Source: Cadophora sp. MPI-SDFR-AT-0126
Taxonomy: Eukaryota > Ascomycota > Leotiomycetes > Helotiales > Ploettnerulaceae
Length of the DNA stretch: 64,000 bases
Assembly (NCBI GenBank): GCA_020747065.1
Contig: JAGMVK010000001.1
Span: 2,232,001-2,296,000, forward strand
Reading direction: 5' to 3'
Positions 56,353 through 64,000 of this stretch are shown here, piece after piece (within the stretch, counting starts at the first letter, position 1; each line of letters opens with the position of its first letter). The notes beneath the pieces were generated by a model. It was not told where the DNA came from and made no database searches. It saw only the letters and a program-made list of their open reading frames with translations. The position numbers and the translations under genes are program-made.

Positions 56353-59300
56353 TTACACAACCTGACTATATCCAGTGCCTAATCTCCTCTTCCCCCTCGA
56401 CTTCCAATACTTCCTCGCCTCATCGACCCAGAACACGCTACTCGTAAGCATGATCAGAGCCACGAGATCAAAGAAGCCCAATGCCTCGGTCTGGAACACC
56501 TCCTGCAGCCACGGGAAATAGATGACCAGGATCTGGCCTCCCAGACTCAGGCTGACTGCCCAGTTGAAGAGGGTGTTGCTGAAGAGGCCCACCTCGCCGC
56601 GGAGCACGGATTTGGATTCCGAGCGGCAGTTGAGGGCGTTGAACATGTCGAAGAGGACGAAGCAGGTGAAGGTCATGGTCGTGTCGCGCTTGGTGACTTC
56701 ACCGTCAGTGAGCATCTCGTGCGTGTAGACGGCCATGGTGCCGAGCATGATGATGGAGGCGGAGGTGAGGACGCGGGTTATGAGGGGCCAGGTCAGGACT
56801 GGGGCGTTTCGTTTGCGGGGTGGGCGGGTCATCACGTCGGGGTCGACGGGTTCGACGCCGAGGGATTGGGCGGGCGGGCCATCCATGATGATATCTAGTG
56901 GATATTAGCATTGTAAGATTTCTTCGAAGGTTCAGCGAAGAATGGCTTACTGATCCAAAGAATCTGCATCGCGTTCAAAGGATTCTTGAATCCCAAACAC
57001 GTGCAGAAGAAGACCAAACTAAGTGCAGCAGCGCTGGTACTCAGTTGGAAAGTAAGGAAATTCTGGATGTTGTTGAAGATGCCTTTACCCTCTTCAATGG
57101 CTTTGAGGATTGTTGAGAAATCATCATCGGTCAATATCATGTCCGCAGCTTCTTTCGCCACGTCTGTGCCTTGACGACCCATTGATATTCCAATATCAGC
57201 TTTCTTCAGTGCTGGTGCATCATTTACACCGTCGCCAGTCATGGCGACAATATCACCTCGAGCCTGTAACGCTCGAATGATCTTCATCTTGTGATCCGGA
57301 CTTGTTCTCGCAAATATCGAGGTGTTCGCAATCGCGCCTTCAAGCTCCTCGTCCGACATCTCGTCAATCTCAGCTCCGCTTAGGACGGGTTTCACTGCAA
57401 TCGAGCTTGCAGTATGTTCTCGTGGAGCGGCGATAGCCATGCCAAGCTTCTTACCGATGGCCAACGCTGTTGTTTCGGCATCACCAGTAATCATGATCAC
57501 TTTCACGCCTCCTCTCATGAGGCGTCTGATAGATTTCTGGACCCCTGGTCTGGGAGGATCGCTCATGCCCACCAATCCTGCAAAAACCAATCCCTTGTAC
57601 ACATCCTCACTGTGCGACACATGAGGTTCGGCCTGCTTCGTTGTTGGTGTGCTGCTCCGGCTAATGGAGTGCAAGGATTTAGCATGCTTTCCAACTGGGC
57701 CACTGGCAAATCCAAGAACTCGAAGTCCCTCAACAGCTAGCTTTTCGGCTGCATCCAAAGCTTCTTGTCGCCGCACAGCATCTAGAACCACCTCACGGCC
57801 ATCTTTGGTCAAATATGTATCGCATCGGCTCAGCACGCGATCAACGGCCCCTTTGATGTAAGCGACTTCTCTGGCAATGGACATGCCATCCGGAGTCGGA
57901 TCGCCCACCGTCACTCCCATCCATTTACGTTCTGAGCTGAAGGGAGTTTCTCCAAGGCGGGGTCCAAACCCTTCTCGAACATCGTGCTCCTTGAAACGAT
58001 CCAGAAGATCAAGCATAGCCACATCTGTCGGTTGACCAACCCATCGACTTCTGAGCATATGGCCCTCTGAATTCTCCGTGGATGATAAAATAGCTATTGA
58101 AGAAGCAGATTGCGGGTTCTCGTCATGTAAGCGGTTCAGCCGGGCATTGTTTGCGACATTGCCAATACGTAGAATTCGTAGGGTCACAGGGTCTGGCTTG
58201 GATTCGGTCGCTTCATCATCTGAGTCAACCTCGATTGGTCCGTCACCGCCAAAGAACCACATCTTTGTGGTTGTCATGTGGTTCATTGTCAAAGTTCCTA
58301 CAACTGTTAGTAAATGTTACGCAAAACAAAGTAATTTCAATACCTGTTTTGTCACTACACACAACATTGACAGAACCAAGAGTCTCAACGCTTGGCATTT
58401 TTCGGACAATTGCATGATGTTTGGCCATGCGATGCACCCCAAGAGCCAAGGTCACGGTGACAATAATCGGAAGGCCTTCCGGAATGGCTGCGACAGCCAA
58501 TGAAATCGAAATCGTGAAAATTTCCAGCAACCCTTTTCCTTGTAGCCAACCAACGAACGAGATAACGGCAATGATCGCGAATGATGCCTGACTAAGTTGT
58601 GATCCAAGAGAATCCATGGAAAGTTGCAGAGGTGTTCTTGGGCTTTCAGTTTCACTCACACTGGCAGCGATTGTGCCAAAATGTGTGTTGCCACCAGTTG
58701 CATAGACTATCCCTTGCCCATGGCCAGATCTGACCAGTGTCCCCATAAATGCAATATTCGTTGTACTGTTCAACTGTGTATCCGCTCCAACTGTCCCGCT
58801 GCCAGCAGACGCATATGCTGGAGATCCTGGTGGTTCTAAATTATTCGACTTTGATCTGATATATGCAAATGGTTGTCTGGCATCTGCCGTGATTCGCACA
58901 GGCTCGTTCTCTCCCGTCAAATTCGACTCGTCAATCGTCAAATCGGACGCCTTCGTAACTCGAATGTCGGCAGGGATTCTGTCCCCGGTCGTGAACAAAA
59001 CCAAATCACCCGGAACCAACTGTGCTGCCATTACCTTGCTAGATACTGCCTCTACCTTAGCCTCGGCGTCCGCAACAGATGTAGAATCCATCAACCTCTC
59101 CTCCTCTGGCGCATCTGCAACGCCCGGCTGCCATGTCGGAGTCCGCAAACTGGCTGTCCTTGGAGGCTCTCCTCGTATCAGATGGGCGTGGTTTGGAACC
59201 AAATGGCTCAACGCTTCTATCGACTTCTCGGACCGGTACTCCTGTATGAACCCAACCAACACTACTATAGTTACAGCCACCGTGATACTTATAGCATCAT

Positions 59301-59768
59301 CCTTATTCCCAACCACTACGGAAGCTCCGGCCGAACACAAAAGGAGGAGAATCAGAGGCTCCTTGAATTGCTTTAGAAATCGCAGCCATAACGGCTCGGG
59401 TGCTTCGTGAGGAAGTTCGTTTGGCCCTTGGTCGTGTAATCGAGCAAGAGCTTCGGCTGGGGATAAGCCTTTCGTTAAGGACGTCTGCAGTCGCGCAGCT
59501 GTTTCATTCGGTGTGAGACTGGAATACTCGTCTGCTACTGACTGCATGAATCTCAGCTTGATGTCCTTAGGACAGGGAGCGCAATTTCACCAACCTTTGC
59601 AATTGAAGAAGAGGAGCGAACATGGCTCCGCGACCTGGACCTCGACCTTCCCTCCGATCGTGGTCTCGACGGGGGCTCTGAATTCGAAGCTTCGATGGTC
59701 GGCAGGTTGGACAAGGGCAATAAGCTCCCTCCTGGGCTCGCAGACCGCGAGATGCGCGGCCACCCCAT
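56353..59768 (-). CDS. pmr1: PMR1/SPCA-type Ca2+/Mn2+-transporting P-type ATPase
   Basis: Four exons: 59595-59768, 58344-59541, 56951-58297 and 56353-56894, phases consistent, 1086 residues. It pumps Ca and Mn into the Golgi lumen at the cost of ATP. All P2A landmarks are visible: actuator [10 protein letters not shown]4 PEGLP, phosphorylation motif CSDKTGTLT, hinge [15 protein letters not shown] and TM6 [15 protein letters not shown]. The second intron splits the glycine of DKTG and the third lies at WI-NIIMDG, both standard solutions that rebuild intact motifs. The Gln of TM6 region ([11 protein letters not shown]) supports Mn transport as in yeast Pmr1. The first exon is a 58-residue cytosolic head rich in RS/SR repeats ([20 protein letters not shown]), starting at the ATG at 59768. 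Symbol assigned from motif content; the group is clear. Confidence 0.93.
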
Positions 59769-60870
59769 GGCCCGTATCCTCTGCACTAGACTCTGCTATA
59801 ACGAGCAGCAAATGATGCTGTCGTCAACACCGATTCTACCGCTGAGGCATGCGAAACGGATATATGGTGTTGGAGCTGACGGAGCTGCTGGTTTTGGTCT
59901 TAGAAGATATGGCTGGGCGAATCGGATCCACTGCGCCTCTCCCGTCACAATGGTCCTTCTTTGGTTATTGGCAGGGCTTCGCAAACATGACAATGTACAA
60001 AATCAAGGTCTAGAACGGTATTAGGATATCTGTTTGATTGTTCTGTTCCTGTGCAGTGCTGTGTGAATTCACAACGTGTCGTGAGGCGGCTTGGATTTTT
60101 CCCGTTTCAGGGATCAACGAATCAGTGGAATCAGTGGAAGGGGTCGAGTTGGGCTGCACTTTTTGGTGTTGAGCCGGACCCCTTGTAGGGCGGGACAGAA
60201 GGGGACAGAAGGGGACAGGGGACTTGTGGGCAGTGATGAGTACACTGAAGAATGAGAGAGATCACTGGAAACAGACAGAACTGTACAAATTTAAGATTCA
60301 TGAGCATATATCCGGCATTGTAGAGTATTGGCTTGGTTCAATAGAGAATCACTTGAATTTGTTCTTTGTCTAACTCAATCAACTCGAGCGGCATTGTACA
60401 TGAAAATACGTGGTGTCAGGTAAGATCGAATACTTGAAGCCTCAGGCTTCCATACCTTCTAGTCAGGCTCCAATGTATCAATCGTGCTTAGCGCATCTCC
60501 CAGCCCAGCCATCTTTGAATTCAGATGGAATAACCAGCTTCTTCCCTTTCGTCCCGCCTCCCCACCACTGAGTATTTCGTCGCAGCACAACAACAACCTT
60601 CCCTTCCCCTAGGACTCGCGCACTCTTCGCTCATCGTCGCATTGCTAACTACATCTTGCGCCTCGTTGTCAAACTCGAAGTTGATCTTTTGACGCGCTGC
60701 CTATTCGATTTGCGACCGCTCCGCCTCCTCGACGCGCCGTCATCACAACAACACAACAAACGCGCCTAAATCTGCCCACAACACCACCGCCTTGATTGTC
60801 CCACAACAATTGAGGACCTCGCCCTAGGCGCAAACACCTCTACATCCACCTAACCTTGGATATCGTCAAC
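59769..60870. promoter_or_regulatory. Divergent promoter region, pmr1 / rad21
   Basis: About 1.1 kb between two divergent start codons. It holds three near-tandem copies of GGGGACAGAA (60191-60220, last copy ending GGG) and a repeated AATCAGTGG at about 60119-60137. The final 250 bases are C/T-rich leader with many short CAACAACA tracts. Confidence 0.5.
60191..60220. repeat. Short tandem repeat GGGGACAGAA x3
   Basis: Three adjacent copies with slight variation, within the pmr1/rad21 intergenic region. Confidence 0.7.
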
Positions 60871-62861
60871 ATGTTTTACTCGGAAACTCTCCTGTCGAAG
60901 ACAGGCCCTCTGGCTCGAGTATGGCTGTCGGCAAATTTGGAGCGCAAGCTCTCGAAGAACCACATTTTGCAAGCAAGCGTGAAAGACAGTGTTGAAGCTA
61001 TCGTCACGCCTAATCAAGCACCAATGGCACTGCGTCTCAGTGGCCAGCTCCTCCTTGGTGTCGTCAGAATTTACAGTCGGAAAGCGCGTTATTTACTTGA
61101 CGACTGTAATGAAGCACTAATGAAGATCAAGATGGTATGTCCCCCACACATAGCTATACAGAAATGGGACTGATTCTCTTTCAATAGGCCTTTCGTCTTT
61201 CAGGAAATAACGATATGCCAACCGGCATCCACATGCCTTCTCGAGACGCGCTCATGCTTCCAGATGTACTTACTGAAGGCGACAACCTCGAGATGCCTCC
61301 TATGCCCGACGCGTCATTCCTATTCTCTCAATTGGATGACGACTCACATCAGCGGAAGCGCAGAGCAGGTAGCAGAGATATCAATCTCCAGGAAGACTAC
61401 ACTGGAAGTCAATTTTTGCAAAATAGTATCGAGAATCAGAATGATGAGGACCTTGCATTGGAGCCCATGGACGACCTGGATTTAGGATTGGATTTTGGAT
61501 TAGACCTTGATGACTTGAACCCAAAGGCTGTTGACCGGAGCATCGAAATCGGGCGAGATGCCCCAGCTGCCCGTGCCCCCGAGGACGATCTGTTGAGCGA
61601 GTTGGATATCCAAGTACCCGCCAAGGATAACTTCGACGCTGGAGAACGTGATACATCTCTTAACCTGGATCTTGGAGGAGGTGATTTCGGAATGGATGAT
61701 ACTGTCCGAATGGCCGATGAGGATGGGGACGTTATGATGAATATGGGAGATGGGCCCGATGGAACCCTTGCCAATGCCCCCCTTATCCGCCCCGAAAGAA
61801 TCTCCGAGTCACCTCTCTCAGATATCGACGACGCTGTAGCAGCTGAGGTTGAGGCTGATCATCAAGCAAACATGAGCTCAGCGCTTTTTCAACCAGAGGA
61901 TGAACCTGATGAGTCTACCGTTATCCTCAACCCCGCCCAGCGTGCAAGAAAGCAGAAGATCCTCCGCCCTGACGACGAAACCATGATCCCAAATCACCAG
62001 ATCAAAGAGCAGCAAGAGCAGCATGACAAGATCCTCCGCCCTCAGTCATTCCTTCCACGCGATCCAGAACTCCTGGCATTGATCGAGATGCAAAAGAATG
62101 GTGGCTTCGTTTCCAATATCATGGGCGAGGGTCGAAGTGCGGGATGGGCACCAGAACTCCGTGGAATGTTATCGCTAGCTGCGGTCCGGAGAAATGGTGA
62201 ACTGAAACGCAAGCGTGACAGCGGTATCGCCGATATGGGAAGCGGCGATGAACAAGGTCCCCGAAAATCACCACGTCTTGACTTGGGCGAGGAGGATGAT
62301 CTTGCCGCTGGACTCGGCAGTGCAGGCTTGGATAAGGAAAACACTGTACTTGCAGCAGATGGAACAGTCATTGAGGTGCCCGCCGATGAGGGATTCATGA
62401 TGCCGGAGGATGAGGAACACGATCCAAGTGCTGGTCTCTCACCTGGCGCGAATTTTGACGAAACCACAGCACCACTTGTACACCCCGCCGACAGCGGACC
62501 TGTTTCTCTTGGTACTAAGCACGCAGTTCATCTGCTCCGCGATAGATTCGGTGCCGAAGCTGCAAATAGCCCGGATAAGCGCAAGAAGGCCAGTGTTCTT
62601 TTCCAAGATCTCTTGCCGGAAGCCACCACCACCCGAGCAGATGCCACCAAGATGTTCTTTGAGGTACTTGTGCTCGCCACCAAGGATGCAGTGAAAGTAG
62701 AGCAACAAGAAGCCCTTCTTGGAGGTCCAATCCGCGTCCGAGGAAAGAGGGGTCTTTGGGGTGACTGGGCCGAAAGGGAAGCCGGCGGTGAGATTGCAGA
62801 AGAGGAAGCAGCACCCAACGCTGGCCTGGAGCGCTCGACAACTGTTGCCGTCGCCGCATAA
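60871..62861 (+). CDS. rad21: Cohesin kleisin subunit Rad21/Scc1/Mcd1
   Basis: Two exons, 60871-61134 and 61188-62861 (intron of 53 nt, donor GTATGT), 645 residues. The kleisin bridges Smc1 and Smc3 to close the cohesin ring and hold sister chromatids together. The N-terminal Rad21/Rec8 domain begins MFYSETLLSKTGPLARVWL and contains GVVRIYSRKARYLLDDCNEA. The middle is acidic and disordered; SIEIGRD at about residue 200 fits the separase site (SxExGR). A second acidic/RExS-like site near RPERISES is possible. The C-terminal winged-helix domain includes FQDLLPEATTTRADATKMFFEVLVLATKDAV. An acidic block with KRKRDS and SPRL lies between. The ATG at 60871 is preceded in frame by a TTG only; homologues begin MFYS. 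Length is normal for filamentous ascomycetes. Confidence 0.95.
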
Positions 62862-63880
62862 TCCTCTTCGCACCAAACATCTCTCTCCCTATGATTCTGT
62901 GTACAAGTACTGCATGCGTTTGTCTCACTTACGAGGCCGGAAAAGAAGCTGGGCGGGTAGTGGCGCAGAGGCGTTCCAGGAGTTTACTTCACACCCCTTC
63001 CTATTTCTGAATGGAGGATATCAGGGGCATTGATATTGGCGTTCTTCTGTTTATTTGTTTGCTTTCAACTATTTCTTGATTGCAATTGGGCGGACGGCCG
63101 CGAATTGATATCCATTTCGGTATTGGCAAACGAAGGGTGAAGGGATGGATTGGTATGGATTGATAGACGAGAAGAAGAGAAGCTGTGGCAGACGAATATC
63201 CGTTCGAGGGACGCGCTGGTTGGATCCTTTATTTAGCCTCACCTCATTATGTGAAAGCAACAAAGGACAGTTTTATACCATAGTGTGCGCTTGGAATTGA
63301 GTGTGTCTTGTGTTTGTTTACATATATGGTCTTCATTGTCTTGATTTGTACATAGAATACTGAGTGTGAACGACGGCCGTCGAGTCGTAAATCCCGAGCT
63401 GTGATTAATGAATTCCTTCTCTGCAACCTTAACTGATCTTTTCTTGGAGATTAGCTTGTTGCATCTCTATTGTGATTCACTTTCATAACAGAATATCAGA
63501 GTAGATCTTCCTTGAACGGTAATCACTTGTTCTTTCAAGAGCAGGAGTTCCTATCTCTCCTGTCTCGCTTAGTCCTCGGGAGTTTGAAATGTGTATAATG
63601 GCCTCGCCTGGCCGGTAGTTCGGAATGAACTGAGGAACTGTAGATAATTCTATAGTTTGAGTCTGCTAGTCATTTGACTCGTTTCGGTGTCTATTATTGT
63701 ACGCAAGCATATTGCAACACGTGTTAAGGGGACGAGACTCTGCCGATCCCCTCACTCAGACAACCATCGCTTCTCGCTGACCCATCCAGCAGCCAAAAAT
63801 GAGAGGCTCCAAGCCAGAGTCATGACGCTTTCCCATCTTATTCAGACCTTTCTTACTTGAGGTATACCAACTCCCACATT
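62862..63880. other. Intergenic region, convergent
   Basis: 3' flanks of rad21 and of the copper-transporter gene. Nothing recognised. Confidence 0.5.
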
Positions 63881-64000
63881 TCAATGCGCTGCCGACGACG
63901 CCATAAACCGACCAAAGACGAAAGATCCCACCCAGATACCAGCCAGCACCGACATGAAATACCCAACGTTCATAGTCATAACCGCAATCATCCTATCCCA
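63881..64000 (-). CDS. Ctr-type copper transporter, C-terminal fragment (gene continues beyond right edge)
   Basis: The last 39 codons and stop of a reverse-strand gene enter at the right edge. They encode AVMTMNVGYFMSVLAGIWVG, followed by SFVFGRF, which matches transmembrane helix 3 of Ctr copper transporters, including the MxMNxGYFxxVxxGxxxG motif needed for trimer packing. The tail is a short Ala/Ser-rich end (MASSAAH). Stop codon at 63881-63883. The first two spans and the MxxxM copper-binding motif lie off the window, so Ctr2 versus Ctr3 type cannot be told. Confidence 0.85.
   Translation of the reverse strand, partial: WDRMIAVMTMNVGYFMSVLAGIWVGSFVFGRFMASSAAH

Overview
This window comes from a filamentous ascomycete (Pezizomycotina). 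The gene complement and style point to Leotiomycetes, but I infer that from general resemblance and have no measured similarity. The evidence is: many short spliceosomal introns (about 41-105 nt, GTRNGY...CTRAY...YAG), pyrimidine-rich leaders, fungal-specific families (Zn2Cys6 factor, DUF3425, DUF3176-like, Fungal_N-type N-terminus, ACS-type MFS) and several small secreted proteins. Intron-exon models were built by hand; for almost every spliced gene the exon phases add up to a complete frame.

Layout. 0-10 kb: the 3' part of a PUF/RRM RNA-binding protein; an RGG-rich protein whose frame is interrupted by one TAA; a reverse-strand 2EXR/F-box-like protein with an uncertain N-terminus; a CENP-B/Abp1-type DNA-binding domain fused to DUF3425; an SDR enzyme. 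11-23 kb: a reverse Zn2Cys6 transcription factor, a small unknown protein, and a head-to-head pair of paralogous membrane proteins with SMP-like and C2 domains sharing a 684-bp promoter that holds a perfect CRE. 23-29 kb: a small secreted protein, a decayed DUF3176-type relic, a second SDR and a GPI-anchored secreted protein. 29-38 kb: a fused pseudouridine-5'-phosphate glycosidase/kinase, a gene-poor stretch, a decayed gluconokinase and an ACS-type MFS transporter. 38-44 kb: two cysteine-containing secreted proteins separated by an F-box-like gene, with long gene-poor flanks. 44-56 kb: a 1629-residue protein with a STAND-type helical N-terminus and disordered tail, an SRPBCC protein, and a 1295-residue four-domain RNA-end-processing protein (2H phosphoesterase, EEP phosphatase/nuclease, poly(A)-polymerase-type nucleotidyltransferase, MJ1316). 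56-64 kb: a PMR1-type Golgi Ca/Mn ATPase, the cohesin kleisin Rad21/Scc1 and, at the right edge, the C-terminus of a Ctr copper transporter.

There is no biosynthetic cluster or operon. Functional links are local: the divergent SMP/C2 pair, and the single-polypeptide assembly of RNA-repair-like activities, which is the best candidate here for an unstudied system. Decay is also visible: two broken genes (gluconokinase, DUF3176-like), plus two neighbouring genes near 4-6.5 kb that each carry a single in-frame TAA. No tRNA, rRNA, CRISPR or intact transposon was seen.
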